From: Balanoglossus misakiensis
Lineage: Eukaryota; Hemichordata
NCBI GenBank assembly: GCA_040954595.2
Contig: CM082588.2
Coordinates: forward strand, 4,340,001 to 4,404,000
Reading direction: 5' to 3'
DNA length: 64,000 nucleotides
Shown here: positions 36,378-49,800 of the stretch, piece after piece
Position numbering within the stretch: position 1 is the stretch's first letter
Layout: each line of letters begins with the position of its first letter
Notes under the pieces: model-generated
Databases searched by the model: none
The model's input: only the letters and a program-made list of their open reading frames with translations
Told to the model about the DNA's origin: nothing
Program-made: the position numbers and the translations under genes

Positions 36378-38798
36378 TTAGGTTGCATATTCTTGTCTCT
36401 GCAAAGCCGTGGTTATAATACTGGCTGAGGTCATCAGTTTAACAGTGTACATCATCTTCATTTCTTCCTCTGTGCAACTGTTGAAAGAAAAGATCAAAGA
36501 GTTTTATGTTAACCCTCCAAAAACCCTCGGAGTTACATATCATTAATTGAATAAAAAATAAGTAGACTAAAAATCAAGTAAAATGGTTTCAGTCACCTGT
36601 ATCTGTCCTCATCTCGATGGACGTCACTTTTTTCACTTCCACTGACCAAGCTAGATGCTGTTGAATCTTCACTGCAAATCACACAAAAAGGAAATGACAA
36701 TACAAGTCATGTAAACATGTATAGATAACATTGTGTGCATGGGAATATTTTGAGCGAGGTTAAAGTACAGCCTGAACCCAGTATTTGTCTGTTCTTTTAA
36801 TCAAGCCTTATACTTACATGGTCATTGATTCCCACTTACAATCATTTGATTTTCTGTATGTTGGTTCCTCACAATGATTACCTGTCAAGACAGTGATCAA
36901 CACAGAAGGATCGTACATGTATATCATCAGATAGAAAATTTGGTCAACTTTGGTTGTGGCTCTTCAATTTGCATTTAATAGCCAAAAGCAAGAAAATAAT
37001 TGACTGTGTTGGATACAGATGTTCTCCATACCTGTATCACATTCCTCACTATAGTCTTGAGTCACTGTGTCTACTTCCTGTTAACCAAAACATATAAAAT
37101 CACATGTTGCTACAGACATCATTTACAATCCAGATTTATGAATTACTGTAAGCTTCAGCAACCATGATGGATGTAACATACTCTCAGGAGAAAAATCACA
37201 CACACACACACACATGCACATACATCTCATACAAATATCTTACAGGATATTGCAGTGCAGATAAACGGAGTCCACCTCTATACTGCAGCTGTTGATCTGT
37301 TATTAAGTCTTGAATATTCCTTCTAAGATTTTCAACTTCTATATTCACTCTCCTTCTAATGACACTGTCTGTGTGCAGACAAAATGAAGGCAAAGTTATC
37401 TCAGATACCAGAAAATTCAAGTCTGTCAACCAACTAACCAAACTGACAGACAACCATATTCACAAACAGAAATGTTACCTAAATGATCAAACACTCTCCT
37501 GAGTTCATCTGGTTCCATTTGTTCAGTGGGAACATCTTCACTGTTTTGGTAGCCACCATCTTGATCAAGATTGCTGATATCACTCTGGTTCCTGTTAGTG
37601 TATGCACTCTCCTGTGATAACAGGAAAAAGACAAAATGCTAACGTGCTGTATAGTAAGACTTTCAATGCCAAGAAACCTAGTCTCAGTGAATTTCTATGT
37701 TCAGAAAAGTGCTTATTTCTAAGGAATATAGTGTTTAACCAAAGCTGAAAAAAGCCAGAACAATTGTAGACACCAGCACAGGCTGTACCTACAATCAAAA
37801 TGTCAAATGTTGGGATGTTGATAATAGGAGTTCTTGAGAGCAATTCCAGTCAACAGTACACAAATGGAGTCATAGTACTTGAGGCCTGATTTGTACATAA
37901 TGCACATAAATACTTAGACTCACATATAACATCTGTGGTGTATAACTATTCCTGTTCTCTTCTTCTGAATAAGGTACTTCTTTGTTGGCACAATTATCAC
38001 AATATTCATTATCGTCATGGCAACATGTAAACTGTGCATGTCCGTTGTAAATACCAGCCGTGTGAGTAAAACTATTCACTTTGTTGTCAGAGTCAGAGGT
38101 AGTTGGTAGGTGAATGGTTGAGGTGCCTCTGTGTCTGCTGTAATATTGAGTCTCCGTGTCGGAACACATGATGATATCAGATTCTTCACTTGGGAGTTCT
38201 GAATCGATAGGATAACTTCCCTCTTCTGCAGATTCTGTTCTTACACTAGGAAATCTAATATTTGATAAACCCAGATTTTTGTTTATTAGTTGATCAATGA
38301 GTGATGTATGATCAGAAGTAATCCTTGGGGTATAGTTTTATCACCCTTGATGATCTCTTGAACAAAAATTGCTGAACCACACAGTGCAGTGTGGACATGA
38401 TATTGACAAGTGTAAACAAGTTACCTGTAATAGGCTATTGTCAGTTTCAGTCCTTGGGAGAGCTTTCCCTTTTAGCCCAGACATCCCCTCCCCCCCCCCC
38501 TCACGTCACACACACCGAAATCGTGTACACACTGATACCTGCACACAGTACACACTAGTAAGTACACACGTACACAACACCCCCCCCCCCCCATAGGGCA
38601 GGTTTGTCTTAACTTCCATCTTGTTTCCAAGATGGCGGTTAAGACAAACCTGGCCTATACAGCTTTGCAAGAACGTTACCTGTCAGAAAACTGGTTCGCA
38701 CTCTGTTCTTTTGGTGAAAGAATGTCGTAAAAACTCGACATCTCTTCATCATCTTTCCGCAGATGAAGTGTGTCTTCTGGTTGGATATCCGAATCCAT
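36378..38798 (-). CDS. Unrecognised hydrophilic protein, 8 exons, 353 aa
   Basis: I do not recognise the family. Exons (minus) are 38680-38798, 37924-38323, 37479-37611, 37244-37368, 37032-37077, 36818-36881, 36597-36671 and 36378-36477. The phases join exactly and total 354 codons including TAA. The acceptor of exon 2 (CCCCAAG) is weak, while the others are good. The protein begins MDSDIQPEDTLHLRKDDEEM and is acidic, serine- and asparagine-rich and mostly disordered. A small cysteine cluster CC-x6-C-x2-C (about residues 140-151) could bind metal. A basic, heptad-like helical segment follows (about 208-259, RRVNIEVENLRRNIQDL). The C-terminal 35 residues are methionine- and threonine-rich and probably helical. 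There is no signal peptide or membrane segment. The upstream flank has no TATA box that I can see. Confidence 0.75.
38593..38657. repeat. 31-base-arm inverted repeat (near-perfect hairpin)
   Basis: Left arm 38593-38623 and right arm 38627-38657 are reverse complements except for three mismatches, with a loop of only 3-5 bases. The shared core is CAGGTTTGTCTTAAC plus CCATCTTG. It lies in intron 1 of the unrecognised gene, just after the exon 1 donor. A poly-C run (38580-38592) abuts it. It is either a tiny palindromic transposon or a transcribed hairpin. Confidence 0.8.
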
Positions 38799-41700
38799 GC
38801 CCTAAAACCTGAAATCTGGTCCTCTGAAGTTTCGTGGAAGGGATTGTGAGACGTAAAAATGGTCCCGCGTCAGTTTCAAATTTGACGATGTCGTCTGCTA
38901 ATCCGCCGAAGTAAAGATCGGAAGCCCCGGCTGATGCGTGCGTGTCACACGTAAAATCATTCAGTGTTATGGTCAACGGCGATTACTTCGTGTCTGACGA
39001 AAATTTGGGGAGTTCTGGATGAGAAATCGACGGGAAACTCGACCAAAACCAATGACGATTGATGGAGAAATCTACAACCTGCGTAGTTGTTTCTACTAAT
39101 CTCAAGAGGGCGCTGTTGTATAATGTGAAATGTGATTTCTCGTGAATAGATTATGATAATAAGCGTGGATATGAACATTTGTAAATACACTCAGATCACA
39201 ATAAAACTTTAGTAGTTGCTTGCACTAACTAATACAAAATCTTTGATCCTGGTCATTTTTAACCATTTATTGAATTATTGTTGGTCTATGCCTAAAATTA
39301 AGCTCTTAAAATTACCACCTTTATGATGTAATGGGTGGTTTGTTATACCAGTATTATTAACTACTGGCTGAAACTGCATAGCCAATCACATACTTTCACT
39401 GGATGGACATGCTTAACAGTTCACCATCAAATGTTCTTTAGTAGACAATATTTTTTTCATTGGCTTTATCAAAGACACAAACAGACAGCCTCACACACAC
39501 ACATATAACACCAGAGCCTGACTTTGTATCAAACCAATTGAATTTATTGATGTATCAAAAATTACCATGAAATGCTACATAGGAAAATAATACTTATAGA
39601 ATTATTGAATACAATAATGGAAGATCTAGCAGTGTCTCTTTGCTTGTGGTTGACAAACTAAGAACATTCTCTCATAAGAGGAATGATGGAAAATGTCATG
39701 AAAACTGGGATTGTAAAACATAAGTACACTGGTTTGAATTCTGTACATGTAATAGAGTATACTTTTCCAGACTTTGTGGGCTTAAACTGATTCATCCCTA
39801 TTATTGCTTTGCATTTCTATCTTCGACCTCACCACATGGAAAACTGAGGGTACATGGAAAGGGAAACAATCAATCATAAACAAATCTTTCCCTCCTCATG
39901 AGAAAACTTATGCTGATGATGCATATGACCCTTGACCTTACTTTTTGGTTGTAACGAAAAGTTTCTTGATCATGCAAATAAAATAGTTTCAAGTCCCACA
40001 ATTTTTTCATTTCGTTCAGATCTCTTAACTGTCAAACAACATACCCAATTTAACATATCAACTTTTTTTTCCCCGACAAGTCCAGTAAAACGGGTTTACA
40101 TTCGGATGCGGAGGACATTTTAGTTGTCATAGCCACAAGATAGCACCAGAAATCACAAACACTGCCCCCCTTGAGACGCGTCTGTCCCACTTTCAACAAC
40201 TTTCTGGTCAACAAATTGGCCATCCCATAATATTTACCACAACTACCATATTAGGAAGCAGTCATCTCTTATTGCAGGAAGATACAGTAATATGAAGCTA
40301 TAATTCACAAAAGGAGTATATTGAAATTTTTTTTTTTGTCTACAGTAATAAAGCACTTAACCCCTATAAAACATTTTCACTCATAAATCAATTACCTCTA
40401 CCTGCATATAATTATTGCTGAAAATTTTTTTTGTTAGTTATTGAATGAAAGCGTCTGAATTCAGAAATTGCTTCTCGTCCTAGCAGCATGGAAGGAGGCA
40501 CTACCATGCCGGAAAGTAGAAAGTTCCTCAAACTTTCCCCGGAAATGTCTATCTGCTATCTACAGAACCGGAAAATAAGTGCGTAGAATATAGTGGGATA
40601 TTAGATGCTCTAATGGTTCGTTTTATGGGAAAATTATCAGGAAATAATGATGTATTGTCAAAATCCATCAATTCTACAAGAAAGACTATTTTTCTGTGTG
40701 CATTCTCTCTTTTTTTTCTTTCAAAAATCATCCCGTAAATGAAGTCATAATGCGATATCTGGAACACTTCCCAGAATCTGAAAAAATTACTGATGGTTGG
40801 TTGGTTGGTTGCGTAGCAGAAAGATACAATTTTTGCACAGTCATCTTGTGTAGAAGTGTAAGAAATAAACAATCACAAACTGTGACATTTCTTTCTGGAA
40901 ATAATACTGTTACCAGGAAATTCACTAAGAAAAGTAAATTAAATCACATAAACGAATTCCATTAAGTAAATCACGCCGCAGGGGATAAAGCCATCACAAA
41001 CATTTTTTTGGAATATACAAAAAAAAAATTCTGCATATCGGTCATTAAGTACATGGACCACAAAGGAGTCAACAGAAACCCAATAATTCTATCATGTTCG
41101 TTGCTATGACAACAAAGGAATAAATACCATATTGAAACACTGACGGACTGAAATGTGATGTCAACAAAATATCTAATGTATGAAAATATATAAATAAGTA
41201 GAAAAAACACAGACGTAATCATGGCCAATTACCATTCAGTGTTTTAATCAATTAAAGGCACATTGTATCTGGCAAAGTTTGGGCAGTAATGAAGTTAATG
41301 CTTTATATTAACACTGCCCAAATCAACACTACACTTGGCAAATTTTCAGATTTTTTGTACTTTTTTTTCTCTCTATTTAAAAAAATTTATGAACAGCCCA
41401 CATGTTTGTGGGACAATGAATGAAAAACTCTGTATATGAACATACCTACACATAACTGGTCGTCTACATAGCATGTCATGAGGAATCTTGGATGCAGCCT
41501 GTATGTTAAACCCTGCCACCCCTGAACTTTCTGTACAATGGTTTAGCCCCACTGCTGGACACACTTAGGATAAACCATGGCAGTGGACAAATGGGGAAAG
41601 AGGCTTGCTCTCTGTACATTGTTTTGAGCCATACAAGCTGCATCTAACATCACATGGCATGCTTAAAATCTATTTACAATTATGGGCAGTTGAAACTAAA

Positions 41701-44700
41701 AAAAATCTCTAATGTATGTAACATATGTACATGTTTCTGATTCTCAGTGTGCTCCCCCTTGGAAGAAATGGTCTAGTCTGTTTCTCAACTTTGCAGACTT
41801 TTTATCTTTTCTGCACGTCTTATCTTGAAATATAGCAAGACAGGTTTTAGTTCAAATTCTGTATTGTACATTAAAACAAACAACAAACAAACAGACAGTG
41901 AAATAATCAGCCTCGCTGTGAATAACAATACACATTGTCATGTGAACAGTGTAAATACAAAGTTTTCGTCTACAATTTCATTAAATTAATATTCTGTTGT
42001 CAAGATGGAAAATGTTACAGCCTCTGTGCATAAAAGTTCTGCTTTTAATAAGAATTACACAAACTTGCATAACGAATACAATAATTTTCCTATCAACTTA
42101 TCCTTTCAATTTGCATAGATATACTCCCCAAATTGCATCTCTAAAATACCATAGTATCAATTCTGTGACCAAACCATTTCTTCCAGAGGGGGTGAGAATC
42201 AAAATTTCAGAACACAGTAGAAATCAGCCTCTGCTTCTACCTTCCTTCAAATGGAATCGTCTGTCTATCTATACAAGACTACTTCAGAAAATAAAACAAG
42301 TTTTGGTTTAAATAGAGAAGTGGCAAGAACTTCTTGTATAAGACGAAAGACAAATAAATTCAGCTGATAAAGTCCTCTGCCACCCCAGGTTCAATGGAAC
42401 AATCCTAAAGTTGTGGTCATTCCATTCTTGGGAAACAAGGGGTAAAGGCTCGCAGACGGTGAGCTTCAATAGTAAAAATTTTATCAGTGAATAATATTGA
42501 ATTTTTTTTTAATTCATCAGTGAATAATATTGAATTTTTTTAAACAAAACAATCCCTATCTACCATGATCACTCACTTTGATCAATAATTCACATTTTTA
42601 CAAGAAAAGTTGGCATCAGCTTCGGCACCAAAAATACTGTCCTTTTTAGGATTTTTTGCCATTTCTGATTAAACTATTATTCTACATTCACTTGGAAAAG
42701 AGAGTGAATTTAAACTTGAAAAAAATAAATCAAATCAGGGCAAAAAAAAAAGTTAATCTGCTTCATTCTAACGGTTGTCATGGAAACTGCATCCACTAAC
42801 CTTGCATAATGGTTATTGCTGGTTGAGACATGGTATCCCTGAGAATGGCATAGCCACTGCACAAGTCTGCGAAAGTGTCTGTGCGTCTCTGCACACGAGT
42901 ATACACAATTCCACTGAACATTGTATGGGTCCTTTACTAAACTGAGCTTGGAAGAGCTGGGAAAAGGCCTAGCTAGCGACATTCCCTCAAGAACTTTGGC
43001 AAAATTTAAAATGTGTCAAAGATCCATACATTGATGACAAGTCAATATTTGCGATCTACATTTTGGCACTAATGCTTAATCTATCTTTTTGTTTGTAAAT
43101 TGATCATTTTCACTGGTACATTACAGAGTGATGGGAGACACTGAAAATACAAAGAAAGGTTGCAAACACTTCAAGGGTTACCAGAACATTTGCAAGCCAT
43201 GGGTTCACCCCACCACAGTTTCAACACAAAATAATCCATTCCGAAAACTACCACATATAGAAATAAATCTGGTTCTGAATTTGGACAACCCACAATTTGT
43301 TTCGTTCCTTGCATCCATAACTGTAACTTGCATAGAAATATCATAAAACGTCCGTGGTAGGATGAAACTATGGCTGGGAAAATATTCTGGATACATAATG
43401 AAGAAGGTACATGAACTCAGCAATGGATGTAGTGTGGTCACCTTGTAAGCCTTAGGAGGAGAGTCTCTTACAGCATTCAATTAAACCTTTACCTTTTATT
43501 TTCACATTACTGGAAACTTCACGAAATAAACCACCAAAATGAGCTCAGGGAGAACTTTCCATTACTATGGCAACAGGGTGACCACTTGCATAAAAATTAA
43601 ACAATCACAGATCAGTTGATTATTAAAATGACATATGCAGATTCATAAGCCAAACAGGGAGCACTAATCAGGTCAAAGGGCAAAGGTCAGTGTATTACAC
43701 AGCCACAGGCTTTTGGCTCATTGATTGATACATCCCCTTGCTTGTTAGTAATTAAATGCCATGACATAGACACCTCAATGATGGAGTCTCGTTTTATTTT
43801 CTCTACAACATTCATGAGGTAGTGGATCAATAAATATATATATATATATTTGTGATTGTTTATAATGTTTGTTGTTGTTTTAATGTCTTCATCCTTTACG
43901 TAGGCACCCATCACCTTATTTATACAAGCAATGTTTTTTTGTGTGTCATCCATCGATTAGTAGAGTAACTCCAGTGGTAAACATCGACAAGCCCGCTAGT
44001 AAGAGTGATGGAGGTGGAGAGACTAGCTATGGAGATGAGGACTGGACTGGACAGTAACAGTGATGCATACCTTTCTGCGCACTTTGCTGGTTTACAAAGA
44101 CACGGACCGTGACATAGGTGGAGTATACTTGTGCAGTGATGCTTGGGTTAGTGGCTTTACTAGTTGCCAGTGGCAGCTGGGGGTTAATTAACAAAAATCA
44201 GAGAAAAAAAGAAAGAAAAAAATTTTGGTTAGTATCGACATAATGGCATCATGAAAAAGAATCAATGTAAAGTCAGCTGGTATAGTTTTGTTTTGTCGTT
44301 TTTTAATGTTTGTTTCTTGGATACACATTTATAGCATGCAAAGATGATATGATGAAACGTCAATGAAGCTGGGAATGACTGGACAACCATGGCAGAGGGT
44401 GAGATTACAGACAGACAAGACAAACAAAGTCGGCGTGACCGATTCTGTTTGTGTCAGAAAGAAAAAAGGCACCACGCTGGCGAGGCCCTCTTCGATGAGT
44501 CCATGTTGCCGGCGACAACGCGAGTGTCGTCACGAGCAACAGTACTCACAGAAGAGTGAAAAAGCCTGGTCAGTGTTGAGGAGGTAAAGATGAAAACGTG
44601 CTTTCCAGCACAGCTATGTAAGCCGATGCATGGTAAAAGCACAATCGATCAATGTATAATCGATGTTATAAGACACATTGAGTGATGATGGAGAAAAACA

Positions 44701-46899
44701 GAACAGTTATAAGCAGATAGTTATAAAGCCACCCGTAATTCCTTAGACACAATTGATTAGAAAGACAAAGTAAACATTAATGTCAGGTAGAATTTTTGTA
44801 TCCTTGGAATGAGTGGATCATTAACTGAAATGAATGTTTCATTAGACAAGGACACGGGCAAATTAAAATTCCCGGAGAAACAAAAATAGATAGTATAGTT
44901 GAATCCCAGTCTCTGCCACGGTTATCAGTCTTATACATATATTACATAAACTATGTTAGTTTCCTTTCTGTCTAATTAATGTAATATTAACCATTAATAC
45001 ATAGTCTTATTCCGTTAAAATATTAAAACATTGTATTAACTTCTGTTAGATTTTACTAGTTTAGCTTAAAACTTTCCAAATTTCAAAACAAAATTAGAAA
45101 AAAAATAAAACAAAACAATTTTTTGAAAACTTCGTCGATAGCTTTATTTGCCATAATTAAACCACAAAAATACACAGAATCAGCAAAAATATACAGACAT
45201 TCTCTCTGAGATTCAATTTTTTCATGTTTTTTTTTTTAAATATTTTATGCGAAAGTTCTTCCTACCACTTACATGAAACGACAGAATAAATGCAAATTTT
45301 CTAATATAATTTTATATAACATCTAAGGCCTTTGTCTCACGAAATCAGAAGCAGTTCATTGTCAAAAGCAAGTACGCCATGATTTTTTCCGTTGCAGAAT
45401 GATTGTACTTCGACTTAATACATGCAAGCGGACCTTATTTAATGATAAAAAATCTAACAGTCGTCAATTTTTCCCTAACAGGTATGGCCAATATTTCAGT
45501 GAATCTTTGACCTTTCACCTTTTTGAACTATGACCTATCAAAATTCAGACTTGGTCTTATAACTGTCCTTTATACTTTATACATGCTTGACTACACAGTC
45601 AAAAAATCTACAGATAGTCGTATGCTATTACGAGATATACTGGCCCTGTCTCACAACAGGCTATATAAACTCTGCCACTATACATATAAACACGATACTT
45701 GAACAAAAACGGAACTTTTTTGTTTGAACCCTTTACAAATACCCCTAAAAAATTTCCCTCACTTTTCTTTGGAAAAAAAAATAACAAATTTACAATGATA
45801 TTCAAATATCATCTTGCATAAGGTTGCTACAATTCATAAACTATACCAGAAAAATCGTCTCAGTAATACACAAATACATAGAAATATATGATTTTAAATC
45901 GATCAATAATCAATACCCTTTGAAACATAATCAATCACCAGGATGTGCCTGAAGAAGTCTAGATTGTTCTACATTCACTAATTAACATTAAACCTCTTAC
46001 CAAATTTTCATGGTTTTTAAATATACCATTTTCTCATATAATATTTCTTTTAAATATATGGCTGAAAGTGATATTCCTCCATAGAATAGAAAATTCACTT
46101 GAATATAAAAATATTCAGAAGATATATATAATTACCTCTATAGTATAAAATGTCATTTGATTTGTCTTGACAACAGAACCCTAACACAGACATCACTAAA
46201 ACTAGACTTCTTGCAGACAGCATACCTTGTTTTGTTTTTTTCACGCTTACTTAAAAAGAACAGAATCTGTGGTCCCAAGCAGCGCACAAAGACTTGTGAT
46301 TATTTTAATGTGTCAATTGAAGCAGGAGATGTTTACATTGACTGCTGAAGGGTGAAAGTGAGTGAAAATCAATTCTGCAGATGTTCGTCATTTTTTTTTG
46401 AGTTTTTAGTTTTTGAAATTAGGGATGCACTTCTTGAGACCAAAATTCATTCTGCTTTTAAGATTGTTAATAACGCATTGCCAGCAAGGATAAAAAGACT
46501 GAAGGGTTCCCAAGCTTGCAGTATCCGAATTCATGCCCGGCTAAGAATCATATAGAGACTTGGTCACAGGTCAGGTGATCAAGTCACATGATCAAATCAG
46601 GTGGTCAAGTCCAATTTCAATATAGGGAATAAACATCAGAGACGAAAAGGATAACGTACACTGATCGCTTCAAATATCTGTTAATCTACATCAGACATTT
46701 TTTTTCAGGTATGTTAACATTTCTTTCCTTGATTCAAACAATGCAGGGGTTTGGGGAATAATTTCTGTATGTCAGCTTAAATAGGAAACTGCAAGCTAGG
46801 GGTTTTAATGTTGAGAGAGAGAGAGTGATGAAGATAAATTGGGGGGAAAACAAAAAGCTCAAAAGATGGTGGGTATGAGAGTGAGATTTCATAAGTGAA
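38799..46899. other. Long spacer and candidate 3'UTR of the QKI-like gene
   Basis: No coding exon is found in about 8 kb. The right part, next to 46900, should be 3'UTR of the minus-strand QKI-like gene, since QKI 3'UTRs are typically several kb. Many minus-strand AATAAA words exist (for example 45143-45148), so the end cannot be placed. A (TA)n run is near 43833-43850 and a (GA)n run near 46813-46827. Confidence 0.45.
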
Positions 46900-49800
46900 C
46901 TAACCTCGCTCAAGGACAGCCCTTTGATAGGGATGTTCCCTGACAAAGCGCCTTGTTTTGGGTACAGCACCTAGAGAACATTGCCATGCCAACAAGTTAA
47001 CAATTAAAGCCATACTTTCCACTGTGTCCAAAAAAAAGGAGCCTCACCAACACAGTTTACAGCCACTAAGAACACAACGGATAGACTCGGAAACAAACAG
47101 TACATTCTTCGAATATTTTTTTTAAAGGTAGTAATGTTTTTTTTTTAAATCTGACAGAACTTTCCTCTTAAATTCTGGCCACCACTATTGCACAGTTGTG
47201 TACTTTTTGATTGATGTTTAGATTTTTGTGCGAGTTTTCCACACAATATCCATGTTAGTTCTAGATTTTTAAAGACAAAACAGTGATTTTTTTAGGGTTG
47301 AATATTGGATATCTTCGATAAGAGTAGATTTTTCAGTTCAAATTTAGAAGCACGCAACAGACAGGCCCTTTCATTCCAAAGATTTCTGATATCATCAGTG
47401 ACATTTCATCTTTTAGAGTTGTAAAAAAGTATTTCAGTATGTAATATAAATATTTTTGGCTTTGCTACAATTTTATCACATGCAACCAGCTTGTTGAATT
47501 GAGTGATTAGAACTCTAGATTCAGTTGGCATTTTATGACAGACATTTCACTGACTGACTCAGTTCAAATGCCAAAATGTGGAGTTCCTTGACAAAATGGC
47601 TAATTAGAATTCCACTGATTGGATCATTTTAATCACATGATAAGCTAGAATTCCACTGATTGGGTCACTTAAATCACATGATAAGCTAGAATTCCACTGA
47701 TTGGGTCATTTTAATCACATGATAAGCTAGAATTCCACTGATTGGTGATTTACCTGTCATTCACCAGATTCCGCGAGAGGCTTGACTTTGTGAATAGAAA
47801 AGTAAAGAGAACCTGTTTTTACATGCATACACAAAGTTTGGTCTTTTTTTTCATGGTTTTACTTGAAAAAAATAGGAGTTGCAGGTTGCATGAGTATAAG
47901 AATAAATGAATGCAGCAAAAATAACTTGAAATTATTTGTGAACTAATAATAAATGGAATGACACCGAGTGACAATCGCAGAACTAAAAGGTGAAACAGTA
48001 AAAAACAAAAATACTGAAAACAGGTGTGATCTGTAAACTGTGTGGTGTTAGGCTTGACTGGTTGTTGGAAGTAGATTTACTGTAACAATACCAGGAGTAT
48101 ATAAAAGATGGTTAAAACAGACCAGTGGGACGTATTGAATTGTTAGTCAAAGGACATGCTTTGAACATAACCACTTAACCACAGATGATAAAAGCAGCAA
48201 ATATGGCGTGAAAATCAAATAATTTAAGTACAAATCACCATTGTCAACATGCAGAAAGCCTAGGAAAATGTCTTCTTTCCAGTTGTAATTATATATTTGA
48301 TTTTTCAAATTCGTTTTGCACATATATAAAAAAATATTCTTGTCTCTGTTCTGAAATGTCATTAAAAATGCATCCCTTAGTGGTCACATTATATAATGCA
48401 GTGGGTGGGGAGTGAACTTACGTTTGAGCAGATATTCTACAAGACTAGACTATGGTGTGTTGTAAATGAAACATTCTCTCTCTGATTGTTCACATGCTGT
48501 TGATTGATATTTGTTGACAATGTAAAGAAAATACTGTCTTTTTGTTTATCGAAAGTGACCACTATGGGGCGCTTTTAAAGAACTTGCTCTTCACAGAAAA
48601 ATACTGTTTTGTTTTGTTTTGTTTTGCTGGCTCGTTTCTCCATACTGGTGCCATGCATGCATTGAAGGATGCTTGAGATCAGCTGGTAGCCCAGTACTTA
48701 CCAACGGTGGCGGTGGCTTCGACTGGGTACTCCAGAAGAGCTGGCATAGCATAGGGATATGTCTCGTAGTGGGGGTAGGCCAGTGCCGCCTCGTGGGGGA
48801 GTAACGTCCCGTGAGGCAGACCGTTGGCAAGAAGGGCTTGGCCGTTAGCCATTCGTGGCATTAGCTGCGAGCTGATGAGGTGGGGGTGCACGGCCGGCGT
48901 AGGCGAGCGTAGGGCTTGTGGTAAGACTGTGTTTGTTGGCACCATAGATGTGGGAGCATCTGGAAGGAAACAATTGCCCATGTAAAATAGCTCAGGATGC
49001 ATTTCCCTCAACTTGGCATCTAAATAGAAATATACAAATATGCTCATTTTTTGAGAGATAATGGTGACATGTTGCATTCTTAAACTAAGTTATCACATCT
49101 CCACCTTGAATCCAAAGAACATGTCTAGTCCTATTAACTGTTAACTTGACAAATTACAGAACGTTAGCAGAGATGGTCGATCATCAGATACAATATAGAC
49201 AGACAGAGAGATTTCTGTTAGTCCAGTCTAATCATAGAAGTAATTCACAATGCACGCACACATGCACACACACACAAAACAGCCATGTCAAAAAGATCCT
49301 ATCAGACATTCATCAACTCCATCCAACATTAACAGAACCGACTTCCGTAGCAGAAATTTGATGTTTAGTGAAAGACTTGAATCATTAGAGATTATTGGTT
49401 CTTGTCTTCTTTTTTTCTACAAACTTCTGAAAAATCCCCTTTGACATGGAAAGCCAACGTACAAACCTTACTAATAGGAATCTAATTGGCAATTAGTGGA
49501 TACCTCTTACCATGATAGGATTTTACCTTGCTCCAATATGTCAGTAACAGCTACAGATTTTGAAGTTATGTTATTTCCATCTTGACATTCCTTAAACCAT
49601 AAGACATTAATCACTATGACAACTAATGACTATGTGAACAATTCTCATAACCTTGAACAGCCTTTTACTTCATGCTAAGGGGTCAAATAATATTATAAAT
49701 TGCATTGTGGGTAGTTTTGGAAGACAATATATCATCTGCCATCTTGAAATTTTGGTTATGATTTTTATCACTCACCTAGGTAGTAAAAACCTATTCAAGG

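Noticed and set aside
48960-49077. N-terminal extension of the QKI linker exon
   Set aside because: The frame continues upstream of 48959, but the TTCCAG acceptor at that point and the phase with the preceding exon show it is intron.
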